Origin: a virus | Virus record (IMG/VR): IMGVR_UViG_3300018080_000299 | Span: 1 to 41,181 of that record | Reading direction: 5' to 3' (one strand) | DNA: 41,181 nucleotides | Part shown: positions 21,548-30,500 of the stretch, one piece after another | Layout of the letters: the number at the start of each line of letters is the position of its first letter | Numbering within the stretch: position 1 is the first letter of the stretch | Notes under the pieces: model-generated | Database searches by the model: none | What the model was told of the DNA's origin: nothing | What the model saw: the letters and a program-made list of their open reading frames with translations, nothing else | Position numbers and translations under genes: made by a program

Positions 21548-23494
21548 ATGGCAACCGAGCGAAATATTACAAGGAATAAATTTTATGGCCTGAATTTAAG
21601 GGCCAAGCGATATTGCAATGACCTCATAAAATTCTTCGAAGCTACAACAGCAAATAATGTACGGGTTGATCCGGATAACGGAATATTCGTGCGCAAGGGC
21701 CGCGAGGTGCAGGGGACACTGGCAGAGATCGGGCATGGTGTTGACTGGTTTGTCGACCAGAATAACCAGGAGCATCTTCTGCTGCATGCCGGAACGAAGA
21801 TATATGATGACGGAGATGTTGCCGGCAGCGCCGCTGTTTCGCTGACTGGATTGACGGATGGGTTGCAGTCGGTAAATGATGTGTTTTTAGGGTTTTTCTG
21901 GTTTGCAAATGGAGTCGACCAGAACAGGAAATTTGACGGCAGCAACTGGACGAGGTTCGGGATCCCGGCTCCGGCAGCAGGCCCGGCGCTGGCAGACGGC
22001 GGTGCGGGAGCGCTTACCGGAACCTATGATTACATATACGTGTATTATTCCAGTAACGCTGCAATTGGATATGGAGCGGAATCACGCGCGAGTGACAGAA
22101 GCCGATTGACGGTGACGGCGAAGCAGATAGATGTGAGCGTGGCGGCAGATCCGACAGGAGAGGCGGATTTTATAAGAGTGTACAGGAGATCGAGCAATGC
22201 GCTGGATTACCAGGCTGTGCCGCTTAATGCAGGATCGTATGAGCTGCCGAATGCGAATGCTACATATACGGACAACAATACTGATGCGGCTGTGCTGCTG
22301 GCCGGCCAGGCGGGAAGATACCTGAACGAAGGTGAGCCGCTGGATGATGATTTGAATCCTGTTAATCTTGCCGGGGTGATAGAATGGAAAGATCACCTGT
22401 GGGGCTGGAAGGGTTCTTTTTTATACCATACGGTGAAGGGCAGACCGGGAGACTGGTGGAATTCAGAGAGTGTGGAAAAGCCGTATCTTATGGATCCGAG
22501 AAATAACCAGGATATAGTGGGCGCCGGCTACATGGAGAACACCCTGGTGTTCTTCACGAAAGAAAAGATGTTTTTAGTCGTGGGTGACTCTGATCCGTAT
22601 ACTGTCATAGATAAGGAATGGAGCATAGGATGCATAGCCGCCAAGACAATAAAGTCGTGTGAGGGATACCTGATGTGGCTTTCGATAGATGGAGTGAGGA
22701 TGTTTGACGGAATAAATAAGCCGCGGCTGGTATCCAGGATGATAAACCAGGATGCTGAGGGATATGGAAGGGGTCTGCTGGACAACAGTGATTTTGATTT
22801 GACGCAGGCGTCCGCTGTGTATCTTGGCTGGAAAGAGCAATACTGGATTTCGTTGAGGGAAAATTCGAGTTCGTATAATAAAATAACGTGGGTATTTGAT
22901 TTCAGGGTGGCAGACACGTTTGATGAAGAACTGGATGATTTTGTGTTGTCGCCGTGGTTGCCTTATGATTTCGGTTATGCCAATGCGGTGTCGATAGATA
23001 ACAACAGGGTGGTCAGTGTATCGGGGGTTGACGGAAATTACAGGCTGGAAGACTTTGGCGACAAGGACGATGGTGTTGATATAGCTAATGCTTATTATGA
23101 TTCGAGGATGACGGCCTGCGGAGATTTCGGGAAAGATAAGAGAATGGATTTGTTTTCCGCATATGGAGAAGGATCCGGTGGGCCGATAGTATTTACGACC
23201 AAAGTGGATATTCTTGGTTATGGTCCGTATAACTGGCCGGTTACTCTTACGTGCACGAGTGATGTGTGGGGAGCCGACCCGCCGGCTGCGGTAACAGACG
23301 AGTGGGGGTCTGATCCCGGAGACACGGATTATCCTGATGATTTCTGGGTAGGTGCAGGAGACTGTTATGCACACCAGAATTATCCTATGGAGGCATGTGG
23401 AGCCAGGATAGGTTTCAGGGTTGATATGGATAAGGATGCGGCATTTTTTGGATTCACGATGAGGTATTTCATGATAGAGAGGGATCAGGCATGA
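21548..23494 (+). CDS. Tail nozzle / stabilisation protein, 648 aa
   Basis: Large beta-rich protein right after the adaptor gene, matching the T7 gp12 / P22 gp10 position, which extends the tail and gates DNA exit. Blocks such as Gly-Val-Asp-Trp-Phe-Val-Asp, Trp-Phe-Ala-Asn-Gly-Val-Asp, Ile-Glu-Trp-Lys-Asp-His-Leu-Trp-Gly-Trp and Trp-Leu-Ser-Ile-Asp-Gly-Val-Arg-Met-Phe-Asp-Gly suggest a beta-propeller. Its last codons overlap the start of the next gene by four bases. The upstream ribosome binding site is distant from ATG 21548, so coupling with the adaptor gene is likely. Confidence 0.75.
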   Translation: MATERNITRNKFYGLNLRAKRYCNDLIKFFEATTANNVRVDPDNGIFVRKGREVQGTLAEIGHGVDWFVDQNNQEHLLLHAGTKIYDDGDVAGSAAVSLTGLTDGLQSVNDVFLGFFWFANGVDQNRKFDGSNWTRFGIPAPAAGPALADGGAGALTGTYDYIYVYYSSNAAIGYGAESRASDRSRLTVTAKQIDVSVAADPTGEADFIRVYRRSSNALDYQAVPLNAGSYELPNANATYTDNNTDAAVLLAGQAGRYLNEGEPLDDDLNPVNLAGVIEWKDHLWGWKGSFLYHTVKGRPGDWWNSESVEKPYLMDPRNNQDIVGAGYMENTLVFFTKEKMFLVVGDSDPYTVIDKEWSIGCIAAKTIKSCEGYLMWLSIDGVRMFDGINKPRLVSRMINQDAEGYGRGLLDNSDFDLTQASAVYLGWKEQYWISLRENSSSYNKITWVFDFRVADTFDEELDDFVLSPWLPYDFGYANAVSIDNNRVVSVSGVDGNYRLEDFGDKDDGVDIANAYYDSRMTACGDFGKDKRMDLFSAYGEGSGGPIVFTTKVDILGYGPYNWPVTLTCTSDVWGADPPAAVTDEWGSDPGDTDYPDDFWVGAGDCYAHQNYPMEACGARIGFRVDMDKDAAFFGFTMRYFMIERDQA

Positions 23495-24501
23495 TAGATA
23501 AAAAGACAAAGGTGATACCGGTGGTGGTGTCGTTGCTGATATTCTGCGCTGTATATGGAGTCGGAGGAGTATTAAACATCCCTAATAACCCGGTGCCGGG
23601 AGATCCGAGATCGCCGAGCCAGGTGCGGGAGAACAATACTGCGATCGAGAATACCGTTAATGGAAATATTGATTCGTTCAATATTGAGGACGGAACAATA
23701 ATGGATGTGGATGTTGCTGCGGCCGCAGGGATAGTTGACACGAAATTGGGGTGCAGTGGCGACTGGAGGCTGTTGAGTGATTGTGATTCGGTAATAGGAA
23801 ATGCGGATGCACAGCACAGTCACAGCGGAATGAGCGCAACAAGCACGGTACAGGCGACCCGTGTGGCGATAATAGATGCGGGGGGATATTATTCTTCATC
23901 CACGGTAGAGGGCGCGTTGCAGGAACTGGGGGCGGATGTGGCGCAAAACGCCGCGGATATAGTAACGCTGCAGGGGCAGGTGTCTACGAGCACAACGGTA
24001 ATTACGTATGGAGTTGTTTATGACCGTGCTGCGCAGGCAACGGGAACGCTGGGTGCCTGGTGGGTGAATGAGGCTGCGCATGCTTTGCCGTCCGGAGCAG
24101 GAGAAGTGGTGGGATTGAGAAGTTATGCCGGCTCGGCTGTTAACTGTGCATTGATATACGGAGTTGCTTATGACATGGGGAGTACGGCAACGGCAACGAT
24201 GTATATAGACCGGGTGAGTGGAAATGGAACATTTCACTGGATGTTTTTTGACGGGATAAAGACATTTACCATAGCCGGAGACGCGAATGCCGAGTGTGAC
24301 GGGCCGACAAGCACAGGCGCGAATGGCGGCGTTGTATCGAGTGACGGACTGTGTGTGCTTCAGAAGCAGGTGACGGCAGGCACGGGAAAAATATTCGAGA
24401 TAATGACAAATTGTACCGGCGGCCAGATGAACATGGGTTTTTTCACCACGTTTTTCAGAAGCTCTAACGTGACTAATGTCAGGCCGTACTGGAGATATTG
24501 A
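23491..24501 (+). CDS. Tail fibre-like protein with N-terminal signal anchor, 336 aa
   Basis: Residues 1-7 are Lys-rich and residues 8-26 hydrophobic, like a signal peptide or anchor. The middle has a Ser-Thr-Val-Glu-Gly-Ala-Leu-Gln-Glu-Leu-Gly motif and a coiled-coil-like stretch (Gln-Asn-Ala-Ala-Asp-Ile-Val-Thr-Leu-Gln), as found where phage fibres trimerise. The C-terminal ~170 residues form a Cys-containing, Gly/Thr-rich domain that may bind receptor. A second fibre or tail-tip protein is likely. It shares the odd signal-like N-terminus with the products at 15342 and 16948. Confidence 0.6.
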   Translation: MIDKKTKVIPVVVSLLIFCAVYGVGGVLNIPNNPVPGDPRSPSQVRENNTAIENTVNGNIDSFNIEDGTIMDVDVAAAAGIVDTKLGCSGDWRLLSDCDSVIGNADAQHSHSGMSATSTVQATRVAIIDAGGYYSSSTVEGALQELGADVAQNAADIVTLQGQVSTSTTVITYGVVYDRAAQATGTLGAWWVNEAAHALPSGAGEVVGLRSYAGSAVNCALIYGVAYDMGSTATATMYIDRVSGNGTFHWMFFDGIKTFTIAGDANAECDGPTSTGANGGVVSSDGLCVLQKQVTAGTGKIFEIMTNCTGGQMNMGFFTTFFRSSNVTNVRPYWRY

Positions 24502-24899
24502 TGGAAGTACAGAACCCGGCACAGAATCCGCTGAGACAAAGAACCTGGAACAGCCAAGAGTCGTTTGCGCAGTTGCAGAGAGATTTGAAGCTGCATATTG
24601 AGAGCGCCGGGCATGAAATAGTGACCGGGTATCATAGCTATAATTATGATGATTTTGCGCTTGAGAGAACAAAAACCGTTTGGAAAGATGCAGCGGGGAC
24701 GGTGCCGAGATACAGGCTGTTTTCTAAATATGAAACAGTGATAAACGGAAACCTGGTATACCAGGTGGCTGGTTTTTACAGGGATGACGGAACGTTGAGA
24801 TATGAATTGAAATATACAGACTATTTGTATGAGACTGGCGGCGGCGGAAGAATATTGAGTTATAAGGTGGAAGAGAAATTTTATGAAAAACCTGCTTGA
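24501..24899 (+). CDS. Hypothetical protein, 132 aa
   Basis: ATG 24501 overlaps the previous stop and has GGAG seven bases upstream. The product is Tyr/Arg-rich and mixed alpha/beta, with a Gly-Gly-Gly-Gly loop near the end. It overlaps the next gene by 17 bases. Position between tail and ejection genes suggests a tail-assembly role. No family was recognised. Confidence 0.6.
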   Translation: MEVQNPAQNPLRQRTWNSQESFAQLQRDLKLHIESAGHEIVTGYHSYNYDDFALERTKTVWKDAAGTVPRYRLFSKYETVINGNLVYQVAGFYRDDGTLRYELKYTDYLYETGGGGRILSYKVEEKFYEKPA

Positions 24900-25194
24900 A
24901 GCCGAGAGGGATGACTGGAGAAATATAAGAAAAGGTTTTGAGGTGTCGCAGGAAGAAGGAGAGAGGCGGCAGGCCGGGAAAACAGACAGGTGCGGGTTGT
25001 GCCCGAAGTATGCGGAGTTCAAGGGAGAAATACTGTTCTGCAGGCGATGTCCTTTTGTGTTGTTGTTCAGAAGAAGCTGTAAACATTTTCGGGATCTTGC
25101 GGGAGTGAAAACGGGGGAAAAGAATATAAAAAATGCGCGGATGGCTGAGATGTTTCTGGAATATATGATAGAGAGGATTGAATCAGATGAGTGA
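24883..25194 (+). CDS. Cys-rich, Zn-binding-like protein, 103 aa
   Basis: Cys37-x2-Cys40 and Cys53-x2-Cys56 form a likely zinc site, with an additional Cys66-Lys-His. The rest is highly charged helix. Small zinc-finger-like proteins are uncommon inside a structural cluster. It could be an assembly factor or a regulator carried in the late operon. GGAAGAG precedes the start. It overlaps both neighbours. Confidence 0.6.
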   Translation: MKNLLEAERDDWRNIRKGFEVSQEEGERRQAGKTDRCGLCPKYAEFKGEILFCRRCPFVLLFRRSCKHFRDLAGVKTGEKNIKNARMAEMFLEYMIERIESDE

Positions 25195-26341
25195 TATTAC
25201 TGAACCGATAACAAAAAATACAGTGGACAAATGGATAGCTCCGGAACACAAGGGGTTGGGCCTTGTGGAGAATGTGATAGAAGACAAGGTACTGAAGCCT
25301 GAAGATGCCTGGATAAGGGATATAGCCGATGCTGTGGCGCTGGCGGGAGCGGGCGGTCTGGGCGGTGTTATAGGTGGAGACATAGGGAATTTCCTGCAGT
25401 CTGATCTCGGGCAGATAGCTACATCGATGTTCAGTAAAACCGGAGGCGGCGGAGCGTTTGATAACTTCCTGAAGGGGATAGGTATAACCGGCGGAACGAA
25501 AGACATGCTGGAGGACGTGCTGACATATATGGCGCTGGCTGAGGCTGGAGAGTTGCTGGCAGAAGACGCGATCAACCTGGCGAACGAGTATGAAGCTAAA
25601 GAGAGGGCGGCAATTGATGCGTTGAGCGCGGCGGCGGCGAAGTACTCTGATCCTGAAATGCTGGTGAAGGCGCAGGCGGAAGCGGTTGAGAACACGAGAG
25701 CTGTGTATGGCAGGAAAGCGGATGAGCTGGAGGCTGATCTGTATGCCAGAGGGCTGGGACGCCGGCAGGTGGGACCGATGGCGGAACTGAGTTCTGCGGC
25801 TGCGCGGGCGGAGCTGGAGGCAATGAGAGATACCGAGCTGGGGTTTACCGACCAGGGGCTTCGGGCGCAATCGTATGCGCTGGGACCGTTGAGCGCGGCC
25901 AGTGAAAGGTACAGCCAGGCAGCGGCGGAAGAGAAAATGATACCGTTTGAAATGTATAAAAGCGCGTTGGAGGGCCGGCGGGAGAGTCCGGAAGAAAAAT
26001 ACCTTGATGCGCAGCTGGCACAGCTGAAGGGTGTTTCCGGCGCCGGAGCGGGTGGTACAGGAGCCATTCCTTTTGATATTGATATGGATGTGCTGGGACT
26101 GGGTTTGTCGGGAGCGGCGGCTACAGACAAACAAAAAGTGGCGGCGCCGGGCGTGATGCCGCAAACCGGGCTGGATATTGCGCTGGGTCTTGGAACAATG
26201 AACCCGTCTAATACCGGCGGTAACTTAAAATCTGATGTAAGCGGAAGCCAGTGGAGTCTTAATGCAGGAAGCAGCCAGTTGCCGAATATAGGATTGAAGC
26301 GAAGTACTCCGAAGTTTAAAGTTAAGCGGGGAGGTATTTGA
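25187..26341 (+). CDS. Putative internal virion (ejection) protein, 384 aa
   Basis: An early Gly/Ala-rich hydrophobic stretch (Ala-Leu-Ala-Gly-Ala-Gly-Gly-Leu-Gly-Gly-Val-Ile-Gly-Gly, about residues 45-60) is followed by long Ala/Glu helices (residues ~120-250) and a Gly/Pro-rich tail. This is the style of podovirus ejection proteins that leave the head and form a channel through the envelope. It lies after the tail genes and before two further large internal-type proteins, as in T7 gp14-15-16. ATG 25187 is preferred over an upstream TTG at 25178. Confidence 0.6.
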   Translation: MSDITEPITKNTVDKWIAPEHKGLGLVENVIEDKVLKPEDAWIRDIADAVALAGAGGLGGVIGGDIGNFLQSDLGQIATSMFSKTGGGGAFDNFLKGIGITGGTKDMLEDVLTYMALAEAGELLAEDAINLANEYEAKERAAIDALSAAAAKYSDPEMLVKAQAEAVENTRAVYGRKADELEADLYARGLGRRQVGPMAELSSAAARAELEAMRDTELGFTDQGLRAQSYALGPLSAASERYSQAAAEEKMIPFEMYKSALEGRRESPEEKYLDAQLAQLKGVSGAGAGGTGAIPFDIDMDVLGLGLSGAAATDKQKVAAPGVMPQTGLDIALGLGTMNPSNTGGNLKSDVSGSQWSLNAGSSQLPNIGLKRSTPKFKVKRGGI

Positions 26342-26342
26342 A

Positions 26343-27581
26343 ATGGCATTGAAAGATACTTTACGGGATGCGATGCAGGGCGGAACTGGAGTGCAGGACC
26401 TGCGTAATAAAATGCGGACAATGAACATGCAGGAAAAGCGCAATGTATTGATGGAGAGGCGCAGAGACCTTGCGACAAAAAAAGCGGATGTTGCCGAGGC
26501 TGCCAGGTTGAAACTGCTGGGAGTGCAGACAAAAGGCGCTGAACTCGATTTAGCGGAAAGTGAAAGGGAAGCGGAGAGAAGGAGGGCGCTGGGAGAGGCA
26601 TACACTCCCGAGATGGAAGCGGCGGACCTGGCTAAAAACAGAGAGTATGAACAGATGAAGAACAGCCCGGAATGGCTTAAAGAGCAGCGAGAACAGCTGA
26701 AGGCCGGATGGGCGCGTGAGGAAGTTATGCAGGGTCGAGAAGATGAGGCGTACCAGTACGGACTGGAAACCCGTATGAGTCCCGAGCAGGTGGAGCAGGG
26801 CAGGAAGTTGAACCAGGATATTCTTCGCGCCCAGCTGGCGGCGTTGAGGAAAAGCGCTAACTGGACAAAGGCTGATGACGCCATGCTGAATACGACGTTA
26901 AGGCTTGGATTGAATGATGCGAGGCGGAAGTGGGCGCTGAGCAAGGGATTTGATCCGGAGGCGCTGGCGCAGCCTGATATACTTACAGGAATGGGAGGAC
27001 CGGGTGTGCCTGAAGTGATAGATGAGGGTATGACGGCAGGTATAGCAGGTCCAGAATTGACACAGACCCCGGAACTGGACGAGGTGATTGATTACAATGA
27101 AAGGGCGCTGGAGCAATACGAGGGTATATTTAATAATCCGGAGATTCCGTATAAAGAGAAAGAGCCGTACCTGCCGAAGATGCTTGAGCTGAAGTCAAAA
27201 ATAGCGGAGCTGAAAGTAGCCAGGAAGCCGGCGGTACAGAACCTGAAGCAGGAAGCAAATAACCTGATGTTCAAAATAGAGAGCGCCCAGCTGCTGGGAA
27301 CAGAGGCAGATTATGAAGAGCTGGCCGTTGAAAAGCAGAGGATAGTATCTACGTTGCTGGCGGTGGGAGCGGACGACCAGGCGCGGGATGTGAGTAAAGC
27401 GCTTGACAGCGCCTTGAAGGATCTGCGTAAAGAGATAATCAAGGGCGAGAAGGATCGGCTTGATATTCCAGGATATAATGAAGGTGGCGGGAATATGAGT
27501 ATGGAGGGCTGGAGAAAAGCGGGAGAACAGGCAGGAGGCGGCACGGTTGAAGAGCCGTTGCCGGGGATAAAACTGCAATGA
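26343..27581 (+). CDS. Putative internal virion protein, helical, 412 aa
   Basis: An almost wholly helical, Glu/Lys/Arg/Ala/Leu-rich protein with long coiled-coil-like segments (residues ~25-160 and ~250-370), no cysteine and no membrane helix. It starts one base after the preceding stop and overlaps the giant downstream gene by four bases. Size and position match the T7 gp15 class of ejection proteins. No enzymatic motif was seen. Confidence 0.6.
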   Translation: MALKDTLRDAMQGGTGVQDLRNKMRTMNMQEKRNVLMERRRDLATKKADVAEAARLKLLGVQTKGAELDLAESEREAERRRALGEAYTPEMEAADLAKNREYEQMKNSPEWLKEQREQLKAGWAREEVMQGREDEAYQYGLETRMSPEQVEQGRKLNQDILRAQLAALRKSANWTKADDAMLNTTLRLGLNDARRKWALSKGFDPEALAQPDILTGMGGPGVPEVIDEGMTAGIAGPELTQTPELDEVIDYNERALEQYEGIFNNPEIPYKEKEPYLPKMLELKSKIAELKVARKPAVQNLKQEANNLMFKIESAQLLGTEADYEELAVEKQRIVSTLLAVGADDQARDVSKALDSALKDLRKEIIKGEKDRLDIPGYNEGGGNMSMEGWRKAGEQAGGGTVEEPLPGIKLQ

Positions 27582-30500
27582 TAATATCTGTACCCGGACC
27601 AGGCGGTAAGACTGCGCAGATAGATATGGCGCAGTATACGACTGCGCATGGAGACTGGATAAGGAAAAACGGAACCGGGCCATTCCAGTTGAAGACAATC
27701 GGCGGGCAGGTGGCAACAGTTGATCCTGCGATGTGGACGGACCGGCATGCCGGCTGGGTGATGAAGAATGTAAGTAAGGATCATTACCATCCGCGGGATG
27801 TGGAGGCGCCTTTGTTTAAAGGAGGATTCAGCGAGAGAGTACACGAGCTGTTTAATCCCGGAGAGAGGGCAAAAGGAACTGTGGGTACCCTGGCGAAGAC
27901 TCCTGCAAGGACAGGGCTGGGAATGATTGAGGCAGTGGCCAAGACGCTGAAGCTCGGGGGCCACCTGGTTTCTAATATTTTTCCGGCTGAGATGGAGGCC
28001 AGGGAGCAGAGCAGGATAATAAAGGACCTGGCTGAGATGGACGAGTGGTACGGTAAAAGATTCAAGGAGCTGGGCGGACGAGATATTTATTCAGGAATAG
28101 GAGCGTTTATACCTGATGCAATACTGATAGCGCTGAGCATGGGAACAAGCGGTCCGCTTGTTACAGCGTTATCCAAGTCCGGACAGAAGGCAATGGCGAA
28201 GCAGACGGCGAAGATGGTGGCCAGGGGGATTGAAGATAAGGCAGTGAAGAAGTGGGTGGTGGAAAACCTGGCGGAGAGGGCAACGCTGGGGCAGATAGAG
28301 AAGACGGCAGGGCAGGCTGTCTTGAAAGAAATACCTGAGGCCGTGGCTAAAAAGACAATGTTTGCGCAGAAGGCGGCCGGAGCGGCGGAGATGGCAGCAA
28401 AAGAATTCGGGGCCGGAACAGTGTATGGAACAATAAAAAGCGGCGGGGACCTGAAGGAAGCTTTGAAAGAGGGACTGACTTTTGCCGCGTTCACACCATT
28501 TGGAATAGGAAGCAAGATGCTAAAGTTGAGAAAGGCTCAGCGCGGAGGATTGCCGGGCCTGACAGCGTGGACGGATACGAAGCTGGCGCCGAGCGCCGGG
28601 AAGACAGTGAGGGACTGGGTGAAGACTGGCGCGATTGATGAGGAGCAGGCGCTTGGCTGGTACCTGACGTGGCGGGCGGGGCCGCGGAAAGCCGGAGCTA
28701 CACTTGAAGATTATATGGCGAACACTATATGGAAGAGCGGGGAGTACCAGGGGCCGCAAACTGCCGGATTAACCGAGGCTATGACGGCGCGGGGTCATCG
28801 TCCAATAGTTGACAGAACGGCGGAGCTGGGAGAAACGGCAGTGCGTGAAGGCGAGAGTTTAAGGCCGGTAGTAGAGCCTGGAATGACAGGAATAAAAGGT
28901 GCGGTACCTGAGACAACAATTCCTGCTACTTTTCGTGATGCGCCGGGACTCAGCAGGGCTGAGATGGCTGAGTTCGAGGGGACAATGGGTGGAATGATGC
29001 CGGAGCTGTTCCAGGGAAAAGTGCCGCGGGGATCCACGAAGTTTATGGATGACGGGACGAGTGTTGTTACGCTGTTTCGCGAGGCTGATTTCAGCACATT
29101 CGTGCACGAGGCGGCACATATATGGAGAAGGAATCTTCCAGAAAAGCTATTGCAGAAGATAGAGAAAGAACTGAATGTAGTTGACGGCCAGTGGACGCGG
29201 GAGGCAGAAGAAGCGTTTGCGCTCAGGTTCGAGACATACATAGGGAACGGGGTGGCGGAGCCGGGATTGAAACTGCCGTTCGAGCATTATGCTAACTGGA
29301 TGAAGAAAGTGTATGGAAGTTCGAGGGGGACGCCTATAGATGATGTTATTAATCCGGAATTGCAGGATATATTTACAGAAATGCTTGCGAGGAAGCCTGG
29401 CGGGGTGGTTAAAGGAGTGCGGGCGGCTGCGGACACGGCGAAAGCTGGAGAGGCGGGAGAAGGAGCGTTTCCAGGGCGGGTGAGTGAAGAGGGGTTGCTG
29501 CAACCGGCAAAAGAATTGTTCCAGGATGGCGGGCAGAGACGGAGTTATTCCCCCCCGGAACCATTTGGCGTGAAATTAGAAAAAGCCGCAACAGCGGCGA
29601 AACAGACGGGGCAGGCGTTGAAGCCGTGGCTCGTGCAGCCTGTTGGAAAAACGAAAGAGGTGTGGCCGCAGATAGCCGAGTTTGTAGGACATAAGCTTTT
29701 TGACGATCTGCAGGTGATAAAGAAATATTCTGCGGATGCATATGATGCGGCTGTGCGTAATCTTGGAGCGAAGGGAAAAGCCTTCAGAATGGGGGCAAAC
29801 AACCTCAAATGGGCGTTCAGGCCGATAGAGGGAATGGAAGAAACCGTAAAATGGCGCGGGATTGATGCTTATGTGCCGGAGATAGTGAGTGATGTGGCGG
29901 CGGCCAGGCGGGCGATGGAGCTGGCAAAGCAGAGAAGGAACCCCGGAAAGTTTTATACTTCAGGAGAGGCCGGGGGAATTTTAAGAGACTTTGAAAAAAT
30001 GAGAGGAACCGAGCTTGGGGCGGCTGTTGACCGCTCGATAGAGAATATGTACAAAGTGAATGACCGCCTGCTTAAATACTGGGTTGAAAAAGATGTTTTG
30101 AGCGAAGAGATTTACCAGAAAATAAAGAACAGCAACGAGTTTTACATGCCGTTTCACAGGGTTTTCAACAAGGAAGAGATCAAGCGCCTTAAGGCGGAAG
30201 GGAAACATGTGCAGGCCAACAGCCTGAAAAAGTTGAAGGGGAGCGACCGGCAGATAAATGATGTGATAGAGAATATGGCTGCAAATTATATGACAATGAT
30301 ACCGGCGGCGGACAGGCATGCTCTGGTAGCACAGATAGTGGATGCTATTCCTGAGACAATGAAGAAAAATACCCAGCTGGTGAAGAGTCCGCTGGCGTTC
30401 AAGGTTGGCAGGGGAGTGGATGAAGATGGAGTATTGAAAGAATTTAAGGAATTTTTTGTACCGAAGATTAAAGCGAACCCCAACGAGGTCTCGTTTATGA

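Noticed and set aside
25183-26601. A 472-codon minus-strand frame across the ejection protein genes
   Set aside because: Ser/Pro/Ala-rich low-complexity product with no ribosome binding site, antisense to a well-coupled plus-strand operon.
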